Below are positions 32,956 to 42,895 of a stretch of 64,000 nt of DNA, piece after piece. Location of the stretch: NCBI GenBank assembly GCA_963971225.1, contig OZ020270.1, forward strand, positions 64,112,932 to 64,176,931, in the 5' to 3' direction. This stretch comes from Melieria omissa (lineage: Eukaryota > Arthropoda > Insecta > Diptera > Ulidiidae). The translations under genes and the position numbers were made by a program. Every line of letters begins with the position of its first letter. Position 1 is the stretch's first letter. The notes beneath the pieces are model-generated. The model did no database searches. It saw nothing but the letters and a program-made list of their open reading frames with translations, and was not told where the DNA came from.

Positions 32956-33105
32956 AGTGTCCGACCAAAACCACTTTTGTGGACCGAAACCGAATATTCG
33001 TTTATTTTTTAATATTCGGCCGAAACCGAAACCGAAAAATTCGAAAAAATATTTTTTAAAAGCATAAACATAAAAAACTTCTTACTTGCTAATATTCGAA
33101 ATTAA

Positions 33106-33809
33106 GGGGTCATTCTCATGCGCGGACAGGAAAAATGGACATTCTTCAGAAATTATTTCCTTTGTGAATACGAGGAATTATCAAAAAAAGATATTCCACT
33201 TTAATTTATTCATTGTTATGGTACAAAAATTAAAAAAAAAAACCATTTTTTTAATTTTTTCAAACACTTTTTTTCGATTAAAGACACGGCTTCTGCCGCG
33301 TCATGGTGAGCTGGCGGGGATTGTTTTGAGGCACAGGATTATCTGAAACATAAATTTCAAAGAAATTCTTAATCAGTATGAACGTACCTCTTGCCCGTAG
33401 TAAATTTGAATTTTTTGATAAGAATCTCACAAAATGGCAGGCATTGGAAGTTAGAACAGTAAAAAATGGTTGTTTTTGAAGATTTTATCAATTAAAAAAA
33501 ATATGAAATTTTTAACATATAGGAGTAAATTTACTAGGGGCGATAGCTAACAGTATGTAGAATGACGTGACAAAATCGCAGAGAGATCGGATGAATGGTT
33601 TTTTCAAAAAAAGGCGTTCCGAGAAAAACACGTTTAAAGTTTTGATTAACCGCTAGAATCCTTGACCGCTCATTATATAAATTTCTGTAGAAGATGAAAT
33701 ACTTGAAATTTTCCAATAAAAGTTTGACAGCACCTTCTTCAAGGATGATAAATGCCAAATATGTTAAAAAAAAATTGATTTTTACAAAATTTCACATGAG
33801 AATGACCCC
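33106..33809. mobile_element. TTAA-flanked TIR element (piggyBac-like), 704 bp
   Basis: Termini GGGGTCATTCTCATG and CATGAGAATGACCCC are perfect inverted complements for 15 bp, and TTAA lies on both sides (33102-33105 and 33810-33813). A TTAA duplication is the hallmark of piggyBac. The GGGG start is unusual, since most begin CCC. No transposase is seen. It sits in the 3' non-coding part of the hAT remnant. Confidence 0.72.
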
Positions 33810-33831
33810 TTAAATAACTTAATATTATATA

Positions 33832-35086
33832 CTAAAAATGGAGTTTATTAACATTTATGGGATCTAAGTTATTCCTTCTTTCGCTGTATATTTGACCTGC
33901 TGCGCTAAATAGCTGCTCACTTGCTACACTGGACCTAGGAGCCGAAAGGAACTTAATTGCAATTTTTTTAAGTATATTGAACTTGCTACTATGCCAGTAC
34001 TCGTAAATATTGGAGTTCCTCGGAATGAGTGGCTCGTTAAGAAATGCTTCGAGTTGCTCTTTGCATGACGTCGAATTCGAAACGCTTGTGCTGGATTCAG
34101 GCAATTCGATCTCCAAATCATGTGTATCCCAAAGATTATTGCTACGTGTTGAAGGCAAAAGCTGCTGCTGCTGCTGCACAGCAGGTCGAACAACATCTTT
34201 ATCACAGCATTCTCCTAAAAGCTTATAAATTTGGCTTTTACACTTTTCAAAATCTTCAGTAGAAAAATATTAACATTTAAATCGTGGATCTATAATAGTC
34301 GAAAGAAGTGTTTCAGTACAATGTTTTGTATATTCAAATCGTTTATTCACAGAATTTCTTAACCGCTCTTAAAACATTTTTATTAAAGAAGAGTTATGTG
34401 AATTGTGAGTTAGTTTTTTTTGCAGCATAGCTACTAGTGGTATAATGATAGAAACGCAAGAAGAATCACCGGAGAGATCCAATGTGGCTGGTTAAAATCT
34501 TGTAAAACAACTATTATATCACTGACTATATTCCATTCACTGACAGTTGGTACTTCCATGCCACCGCATTCAGCCATGTATAAGTTAACAGCAGTTTTTA
34601 GTTCCGACAGCCTCTGTAACATCAAATAAGTGCTATTCCACCTAGTTGGTACATCTTGAAGGAGAACGTGGTTTGGTAAGCCACAAGTCGTTTGGAATTG
34701 GCTTAGACGTCTAAAAGCTTGTTCGCTCTTTTTAAAGTGACCAACTAATTTGCGACACTTTCTGCAAATATTACTAATTCGAAAGTCTTTAAATATGGAA
34801 TCATTGATACATAGTTGCAAAGTATGCGCAACACAGCCTATGGATGCAAAACCTCCAATACGCATTGCCACACTCATATTTGGGGCATTATCCCGAACGG
34901 CTAAATGAATCTTATTTTCAATACCATACTCTTCAATGAGATTTGTCAACTTATTTGCAATGTTTTCTCCTGTGTGATCTTCATCAAGCACCATTGCTCC
35001 TAAAATTACCTTAAGTCTACTTGGCCCTTCTATGAAATGTGCTGTAAAACTTAATAATGAACATGTGTTGGTTGGATTACTCCAGA
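33832..35086 (-). pseudogene. hAT transposase (RNase H-like core and hATC dimerisation domain), broken
   Basis: The minus strand reads FTAHFI and LDEDHTGENIANKL, then VRDNAPNMSVAMR (the second catalytic Asp region), GCVAHTLQLCINDSI, LLQDVPTRWNSTYLMLQRL and, after stops near 34270-34430, FNILKKIAIKFLSAPRSSVA and SEQLFSAAGQIYSERRNNL, the C-terminal dimerisation motif. The N-terminal BED finger is missing. Frames break at about 34433 and 34265. The family is hAT, similar to zinc finger BED domain-containing transposases. Confidence 0.87.
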
Positions 35087-35091
35087 CGTCG

Positions 35092-38000
35092 CACTATGGC
35101 CCGGTTTTCCATTTTTCGTTGCAAAAATCATAACTTCTGAACCAATAAAGATATTTAAAAAATTTAAAGTGCATCTGAAAGTGTAATATCAAAGAATATA
35201 CAATATAAAGAATACGCATCTTCACAAATTTGTCAAGCGTGTTTCTTGACGCGGGCGGGAAGAGATGAGCGGAGGCATAGGTTGCGGGAAATTTGCTCGC
35301 GCTCAACAGTTTGCGATCTTGTTCGTCGAAGCGCAAGCGAAGAGTAAACAACGAACCAAAGCATCGTCATCGTCGTTTCAACGAAGATGATTCGGGATTC
35401 GCTAATGTTTTTGGTGTTGTCGTTTATTGTGTGTATGCTTTTTTGTGTTGTGATTGATTTGCTGCAATGTCACCAGCAATCGAATGTTTGTGGTGTATGG
35501 CTTTTTGCTGGCCAATGCTTTGATTAATTTAAAAATTTGGTGGTTGATCCCAATTTAAATTGTTTGCAAATATTTTTACGTGGCGAGTTCGAAGTAAAAT
35601 TATTTGTTTATATTTTCACATGCTTGATTACAATTTTGAGAATATGGGAAAACTACGAAAAAAAATGAACTGATAGGCATATTGACTTCAAAATTCGTGA
35701 AACACTTGAAATTAAAAATAATTAGATGCGTGTTTTAATTTTTTTTTATCGAAATCTAACGGAGGGTTAGAAGATTGTATGGAAAAACATAATTTAATAG
35801 GTCTATTGACTTTCAATAGGGCGAAAGCACTACTAAAGCACTAAATAAAGAAATAATTAGACAAGTCTTTTGTCATAAGAAAATTTTATTACGGCATGCC
35901 TACGTTTAAAAATAGTTTAAATGTTCTACACTTGAATGATTCCATGGCGAATGATGTGATCATAAATTTACAATATTAGATTTTCTTATTTTAGTTCTTT
36001 TAAACAAGCATTATATGTGGGCCGTAAGAAAAGTTCCAAAGAACGAGACGGAAAATTATTACGGGTAATAAAGACGTTTTCTTCTCTTTCCAATACCATT
36101 TTTATTTATAACTTATTATTTATTTTTTAATTGCCTGTAGCGATCATATAGGTCGCCATGCCAGCCATATTTTATTTTCTTTTCTATGATTTTGCGCACA
36201 CTACAGTCGGCAGTGAGTTCAGGAGCAATATGCGACGCTGTGCAGGCTTATAGAAGAAGAACAAAAGCCAGCCAGAAAATATAAATCGTTTTACAATTTC
36301 AGCTTTTCGCCAGCGCAACAACAAGAACAACAGCACATCGTCTTCCTCCTCTTCGGACAATTGAGCGAGAATGAACGAGTGAGCACAGACGCGGCATTCG
36401 TGTTTCTATGATTTGCGCTCAGAGCATTGTGCTGTCATTTCAAGTGTTTCCTCTTGTTGTCTACCCCCCGCATCCAGAAGACGGGTGGCGATATCACCAC
36501 CCGCATACAAATTTTTGCTTGTATGAGATGCACACTCTTTATGTTTCATACTTTTTGGTAATATCTACGCTTTAAAATGGCCAAAAAACAGGGTGCCACA
36601 GTAACAGGGGGCTTTAAAATTCGTTGCCAAAGTTAAGATTTAGTAAAACTTCATACTACAATGAAATTACTTATTTGTTTGCATTAAAAAAGTATTTTTT
36701 TATATATTTTTTCTAATAAATTAATATAATTTATTGATTCATACGTAATTTTTTACAAAAAAAAAATTTTTTTGAAAGTTAGATTTTTTCAAAATCGCTA
36801 TCTACGCTGGAAGGAATGTCTAATAATGAAATCATTTCTAAGCTATAAGTATTTGTAAGTTCTTTTTGTGATCTTACAGATCTCATAGATGAAATAACTG
36901 GATCAGAAGAGACTGCTAACATATTGAAAAGGTCTTCATTTTGTCTAGTTCGTGATATTTTGCAAGTGTTCATACATCTATACCTTTTGTAGTCCTTATT
37001 TTTGCATTCTTGAGCTTCTTCAGTCAATTCCCCTATTTGTAAGCACTGGTATTCTATTAAATACTTTCCATGTGCTAAAATTTTATGTACCGTAGGAGTA
37101 AGTTTCTTCTCAGGATACTTCTGAAGCAGCAGTTCGGCAGTTTTGGATGCATATTCACCAAATTTAGGTCCATTAACCATTTCCTTGCAATTCAAAATAT
37201 TCAAAATTACTCCCAATCTTCGCACAATATCTTTATCAACTCCAGTTATTCGAGCAGTCACTTCATCGTTTTCAAAAAACCTGCGTGAAGAGTTGCCATC
37301 ATTTGTATTCCCATACCCATACTTTGGAGAGTCTACTTTCAGCCCAAGCTCCAATAATTCGGCAATTTGTTTTTTTACATCACTGACTGTGGCTTTTATG
37401 AGTTCCGAAGACTCCTTCGCATATTTAAACAATATCGGACGGCACAATTTAACTGATGAAGGCCGTGGGTTTTTCCAATATTCTGAAGCCTCACCTTTTA
37501 GTCGTAGGGGAACAACAGAGCCATAAACATATTAGCATATGTAACAGTTGTATCGACCGTATTTATTGTTTGTTTATAGGCGCTCTGTCCTGATGATCCA
37601 ACACTGCACCACTTGCTAACCAATGTTATGCTTTCTGGAAGAGATTTCAACTTGTCTTCAGAGAAAGTCTCCAAGAGTCGTCTAGAAGTATGTTCCATCA
37701 GATCTTTGAGGTTCACTTCGGCTGATATTTCGGTAATTTTGGGATTAAGAGGTACTGCTTCCTTCTTGGCTTGACTTATGTGTCCGTATCCAGGAAGAAG
37801 ATTGGCATTATGTTGTAATAATGACTCACGCAGCATTATATATTTTCCCTTCGACAATCCAAGATCCATAAACAGCGCCAAAGCCTCTTCAGAAGTGAAT
37901 TGTCGAGGCAATGCATTTTGTGGAGTGGGAATACTATTTTGTATCCTCATGATTCGCTTTGGACTTGCTAACCCAACTGCTTCTGTTATATGAGCCTTAA

Positions 38001-39833
38001 TCTGTTCTTCGTCCTTTTTATTTCATGGACAATGCTTCAGAAAGATGACCGGTGGCGATATCTTGAGTAGCATCTAACAACTTCCTTTTCCTTGTGAAAG
38101 TCGAACACTCGGCTATAGTTTTTGTTGGTCTCCCCCTAGTTCGGTCGGTTGATGTATGGGGCTGCTCTTCGTCAAATCTACTAACATCTGTTAGCCACTT
38201 TTCATACTTTTTTTCAAATGTTTCCGCGCAACGATTCGCGGCTTGACAATTGATTTTAGTTTTGGCGTAAATAAAATGAAGTTGGCTTGTCATGTCCTCG
38301 TATTCTTCTATGTTATGTATTTTAGTACTTAACATAATTCTTTCAAAATAGCCGCAACGAAGTCTTGCTCAGTTTGTGAAGCTCTAAACACCTCAAATAA
38401 TTTGGAATTTGCTAGAGACATTACACTCGTAATGTACACTCGTATCACTCAATAAGATTTACTGCGAATTACAGAACTTTTCACTTAAAGCGAACTTCGA
38501 GGGACTGGGCAAAATGGTTCCTTTTAACCGAAAGTACGCTTCAAAAGGGGTCCGCAATAAGCGAAAACATAAAGCGCGTACTTGAAATTGGTTCGTTTTA
38601 AGCGGGTTCGTTATAAACGAAACGCACTGTATATTTGAAAATACTATTCACGGCTAAAGCTTCAGAATACTTGCGATAAGCTTTAAACTCGTATGACTCA
38701 ATAAAAAATATACTGCGAATTATATTTAAAAATACTATTCACGGCTAATTCAAGCTGCACAGAATACTTGCGATAAGCTTTAAAGTCAAAGAACGACTGT
38801 GACAAGACAACGAAATATAGGTTTATCGGGCATGTGCTGCAAATAGTTTTCGGAAACAATTCGCACTGAAAACGTGATGGGACTTCCCTTTAACGATTTG
38901 AAGCAGGTAGCTGCATCTAAGAGAATTTGCCGTTTTTTCAGCGTTTTTGTTCAAATATTGAATATGACTAAGCTGTTCGTGGAAATGTAAATATTATAAT
39001 GGAAAAAATATTGTTTTAAGCTGTAAAAACCATGGGACGTGGAATTTCAGAGGAAACTCTGCCTAGGAACAAATCTTCCTTCAGTATATGGAGCCCCACC
39101 CAAATATTGCGAAAAAATTCACAACTGCTTGTTAGGAAACACTTTTCTAAATAAAATAAGCAAAACATGGATAGCAAATGTATTATTCCATTCGTAACCA
39201 AAAAATATAACTTTATATACAAATGCCAGCAACACAAAATGGGTTGTCGACCGAACTAAATGTGAGTGATTTTTTGTATACCTGCGTGTTTTTCGAGCTG
39301 AGGTTGCTTCACTTTTATTGCTCTAGAAAGTAAAGCGGCAAAAAGCGGCAGCTGAGTTTTGGAAGTTAGGTAAATAATTGAATAGCAAATAACCTCCCTC
39401 AATTTCGCGGAGGTCATTTTTGGTCTTTTTTTTTTATTTTCGATCAAAGTTGAAAAAAAGGTCGAAATATAGACTTTTCGAGCAATCGGTAGATCGAACA
39501 ACTTTTAAAACAAAATAAACATTTTTTATTTTTATTATATTAACAATTAACGTACCTTTAGAAAAAACCAACAAGTTACCGATTGGTCGCTTCATTTACA
39601 TACAGATCAATCTTAAAGAGGAAAAAAAACCAAAAAATACAAATTTTTCTCGATGTGGAAAAATTGTCAACTTTGAGCGGCTTTACCTCCCAAACTACTA
39701 ATCTGAATTTAATGAAAGTTACATATTTGTAATCCCTGGAAAATTCTCAATAAGATGCGTGTATTCATTTTATCGAACGCTTTCATGAAATTTTTGATTT
39801 TTGCAACGTTTTACCGACCGTTGGGCCATAGTG
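35092..39833 (-). mobile_element. Transib transposon (4742 bp, TSD CGTCG)
   Basis: The left terminus is CACTATGGCCC and the right is its inverted complement GGGCCATAGTG. CGTCG flanks both sides (35087-35091 and 39834-39838). Transib termini follow CACWATGG and the family makes 5-bp CGNCG-type duplications, so both diagnostic marks are present. Subterminal GTTGCAAAAATC is also shared in inverted order. A RAG1-related transposase relic lies in the middle on the minus strand. Flanking spacers 35100-36770 and 38340-39820 hold no clear gene; 35640-35880 carries Helentron-type repeats. Confidence 0.92.
36779..38335 (-). pseudogene. Transib transposase (RAG1-core relative), frameshifted and internally deleted
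   Basis: Three frames in order: 38335-38018, 37950-37498 (LPRQFTSEEALALFMDLGLS, with YGHISQAKKEAVPLNP and VSKWCSVGSSGQSAYKQ) and 37447-36779. The last holds NTNDGNSSRRFF (residues 46-57), TPTVHKILAHG and IGELTEEAQECKNKDYKRYR. The latter aligns with the RAG1 segment around Glu962, and Glu147 here would be the third catalytic acid. The frame passes directly from KKQIAEL to LELGLKVD, where relatives have a long stretch with the first two catalytic Asp residues, so I infer an internal deletion. It cannot be active as a transposase. Confidence 0.88.
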
Positions 39834-39939
39834 CGTCGTTCATAGACGTACATCCCCATATGTAGAGTTGATCGGGCTCCTGAGATATGTCCTTCCTATT
39901 GTCGCGTGTTCCGGTACCATAATCTACACTAATCTTCAC

Positions 39940-40614
39940 TAATATTCTCATTTTCTTCATTGCGCATTACATCTTCATATATTGTAGTATCTTTTTTTTT
40001 TTGTTTTTTTGCTCTTAGTTTTGCTGCCTTGCTCCTTGTAATTGCCAGTATTTATTTTTGTTTGCCGTCATTTGCGTTATCTTCATGTGTTGGAGTCATT
40101 GCTTTTAGTGTGTCGCTGTCGATTTTTATGCGTGATAAAGCATCTGCATTTGTGTTGATTTTTCCTTGTTATAATTTCGAAGTCATAATCAGATAGGTCT
40201 AATCTGATTCTTGTCATTTTTGATGATGGGTTCTTGTGTGAAAACAGAGATATTAGTGGTCTATGGTCGGTGACTACGATGAATTTTCTCCCGTAGAGGT
40301 ATGGTCTGATACCGGTGTGTTGGTTAATTTCTGTTTTAATGTCTCAAAAGCTGTTTTACACTCGTCTGCCCAAATGAAAGGTGTGCCTTTCTTAAAGAGA
40401 GAGTTTAAACATTTTACTATTGATGCGAATTCTGGTATGAAACGTCTGTAGTAGTTGCAAAATGCTACAAATCGACGGACTTCATCAGCATTCGTTGGTG
40501 TTGGATATTTTAGTACTGCTTCGCATTTTGTTGGATCTGTTCTGATGCCTTTGTCTGTGACATAGTGGCCTAAGTAAATTACTTCTGGTTTTAGAAATTG
40601 GCATTTGCTTGCAT
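39940..40614 (-). pseudogene. gypsy-type reverse transcriptase C-terminus and RNase H fragment
   Basis: The minus strand reads YLGHYVTDKGIRTDPTKCEA, RRFVAFCNYYRRFIPEFA, KKGTPFIWADECKTAFETLK and then, with frameshifts, SKNPSSK-type sequence and NADALSRIKIDSDTLKAMTP. These are the end of the polymerase, the thumb region and the end of RNase H of a Ty3/gypsy element of the mdg1/412 kind. The central RNase H with its first catalytic Asp is deleted between about 40280 and 40310. The upstream part of the polymerase continues at 46726-46887. Confidence 0.8.
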
Positions 40615-40748
40615 TTAACCCTTATTCTCATACCCAAACTTACTAACGTCGTTTGGCACCCGGGGTACCCGGGTACCCATTACATGAAATTTTTAAGTTT
40701 TTAATATTTTGTTAATGAAAAAACAAAATTTTTTAAATATATGATTTG

Positions 40749-41269
40749 ACTGGATCTGGCAACGCTGCACTGAAGTGCATGAAATCTTTTTGTGCTCCGT
40801 GGTTTTTGCGCTATATCTTTAAATTTTCGGCGAATTTAAACGCGAAAGTGTCGATTAGTGCTCGAGTTTTCTTAGGAGCAAGGGCTCTGGTGTTTTTGGA
40901 GCACCTTCCGCACGCGCTATTAACTCTCGCGATTGTCGCCAAGTCCTGGTGGCTGTTCGCGTGTTTTTGTTGGTGTTTTTTGGTGGCCTGCTGGTTGCCG
41001 TTCTTGCCTTCGCAAGTTTTAGCCGCTGCTGCTGTTTTTCTGTTTTTCTGCTCTCGGAGGAGGAGCCGGCGGCATTGGACGCAGGCGCCGGTCCTGGCCT
41101 TTGGTGGCGCGACTGCCGATGAGCTCTCGGCGGTGCGGTGACGGCGGCGAGGGACCCCTGGGGCTCCAGTGGCAAGCCATTGTGTTTAGGCGCCATTTTT
41201 TCCCCCATAAGATAAGTCTTCTTCTTCTTTTTCTTTTTCTCCTTTTATTAACCACCTGGTCCTTAGGTG
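40749..41269 (+). promoter_or_regulatory. LINE 5' UTR with probable internal promoter
   Basis: About 520 nt between the exact 5' end and the ORF1 ATG, with no convincing coding capacity; the open frame at 40746-41141 looks fortuitous. LINEs of this type are transcribed from promoters inside the 5' UTR. I cannot identify the individual elements. Confidence 0.5.
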
Positions 41270-42895
41270 ATGCCACATAGGGCAAATAAAAACCCCGAGG
41301 GCAACAGCGCAGCTGAGCGCAGCGCTGCCACTGATGGAAATAGGGTGGTGTCACTAGGAGAAACACATTTTTCCAGTGGTAAAAGTGTAGCTGAACGCAG
41401 CGCTACCACAACAGCTTCTGGTAATAATACCAGTGGTAAGAGCGTAGCTAAACGCAGCGCCTCAACTATTTCTGGTAATATGGCTGCGCGAAATAGTGCA
41501 GCCATATCAACGGCTGATCGAAGTGTCAAGGGCTTTTCGGGCACTAAGATCACTCCAGCTTCAGATAGGCAGGTTGTGGCTTCTCCCTCTCAGGGTGGGG
41601 CTAGACCCTTGGGACAACCTAGGTCCAATGTCCGCCCATTTTTAAAAGGAGGTCCAGAAGCTGCACCAAATGCCAACCGAAGCCACGTTTTGTATAGCAC
41701 GAAGTCTATGAGCAGATCAGGACAGAGTGCCCACTCCATGCCAGCCAAGTATGATAAAGAGGCTGTGAAACCCAAAAGTGCGATGTCGTCAGGTGCAAAA
41801 CCCACGTTTCGCCAAATTGTAGCAAATCAGGCTACCTCCACTAAGCCGTCTAATGCGCGCGCTGTCAGTGCTTCGACACAAGCGTACCGCGACAGGAGAT
41901 CGGCACACAAAATCCTCGACCGGCTAAGCGCAGTTAAGGACGAAGACCTCACGGAGAAGGACAAAGCCTCTCGTGAATGGGCCAAGGCGGTGATTGCTGA
42001 GCACGCGACCAAGACTATGGTCAACAAGCGGCAGCGATCAGTTGAGGAACCCCTGGCAGCGGCTAAACGCGCCAGGACCTCTCAGACCCCGATGGGCAAT
42101 AGGCGTAGTTTTCGCTCCTTCAGAGAGGCTGCAAAAGAAAGCCTCACTCTGGCGGTAATAGATCACAGCAACACGGATGGCTCGATCTCGCCTAAAAACT
42201 GGTCACTGGTGGAAAACAAGCTGTGGCCAGTTTACATAGATGTGATGGCCAAAAACCCGGGTCCTCCACCATGCTGTCGCGATTTTGGATGGTTCCAAAA
42301 TCGCATAAAACTCACTTCGTGTGCGGATCAGCGCTCTGCCGAGCTTTACACGCTGGCAATCGCAGAAATCGGCGAAGTCTGGCCTGGTGCACGGCTCGAA
42401 GCCGTAACACGGGACAAGATCCCGAATCGTCCCCGTTCTCGAACAAGGGTTCCGGCAAATTACTCCGACCCTGCGATCATACTACAGCTGATTAAGCTGG
42501 GAAACCCGGACCTCCCCACCGCTGACTGGAGGGTGGCCAGACTAGGTGAGGCTGTAGGTAACTCGCGCCAGATGGTTATCATCCTGAACGAGGAATCCCT
42601 AGCCCCCCTCGCTGCGAAGAAGGGTGAGATTAATTTCTGCTTTTCTCAGCTTACTTTGCACGTATATCGTCAGGACACTAATGTGGTTACTGACGTACAG
42701 GCCATGGAGGTGTCAGAAGTGGAAGACACGGCTAGTATTACGTCCGGAGAATCCACGTCGTACATGGTCCGTGAGCTGTTCGGTGGACCCTCAGAGGACG
42801 AACTACTGCTGTCTTCCCACTCCGACGACGCAGACAGCACTATCGTCGCACAGTCGGATCCTCCCGTGGGTGGACATGAAAGTGGTGCAAATTAA
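41270..42895 (+). CDS. LOA-type LINE ORF1 protein with DUF4780-type domain
   Basis: Open for 541 codons from ATG at 41270; the frame is also open upstream but only non-ATG codons precede. The first ~180 residues are Ser/Ala/Lys-rich with imperfect repeats (AERSAA, GKSVAERSA, GKSVAKRSA), followed by a basic segment. About residues 305-465 form the DUF4780-type region (IKLTSCADQRSAELYTLAI, GEVWPGARLEAV, DPAIILQLIKLGNP, ADWRVARLGEA, ILNEESLAPLA). The tail is acidic. ORF1 proteins package LINE RNA. I see no CCHC knuckle, so RNA binding would rest on the basic and DUF4780 regions. No lesion was found. Confidence 0.88.
   Translation: MPHRANKNPEGNSAAERSAATDGNRVVSLGETHFSSGKSVAERSATTTASGNNTSGKSVAKRSASTISGNMAARNSAAISTADRSVKGFSGTKITPASDRQVVASPSQGGARPLGQPRSNVRPFLKGGPEAAPNANRSHVLYSTKSMSRSGQSAHSMPAKYDKEAVKPKSAMSSGAKPTFRQIVANQATSTKPSNARAVSASTQAYRDRRSAHKILDRLSAVKDEDLTEKDKASREWAKAVIAEHATKTMVNKRQRSVEEPLAAAKRARTSQTPMGNRRSFRSFREAAKESLTLAVIDHSNTDGSISPKNWSLVENKLWPVYIDVMAKNPGPPPCCRDFGWFQNRIKLTSCADQRSAELYTLAIAEIGEVWPGARLEAVTRDKIPNRPRSRTRVPANYSDPAIILQLIKLGNPDLPTADWRVARLGEAVGNSRQMVIILNEESLAPLAAKKGEINFCFSQLTLHVYRQDTNVVTDVQAMEVSEVEDTASITSGESTSYMVRELFGGPSEDELLLSSHSDDADSTIVAQSDPPVGGHESGAN

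Larger units (their letters stand above)
32956..35091 (-). mobile_element. hAT element remnant
   Basis: Starts AGTGTCCGACCAAAAC, probably a degraded terminus, and contains transposase coding on the minus strand. A TTAA-flanked element is inserted at 33106-33809. The upstream end is cut by the Transib element at 35092. About 60 nt beyond it (near 39839-39900) might continue the hAT frame, but this is weak. Confidence 0.75.

Noticed and set aside
34150..34180. CTG trinucleotide expansion
   Set aside because: Six units within the hAT transposase frame (poly-Gln on the minus strand); short and part of the coding relic.
40746..41141. Membrane-like protein of 131 codons
   Set aside because: Lies in the LINE 5' UTR starting at the exact 5' end; hydrophobic composition arises from T-rich DNA.
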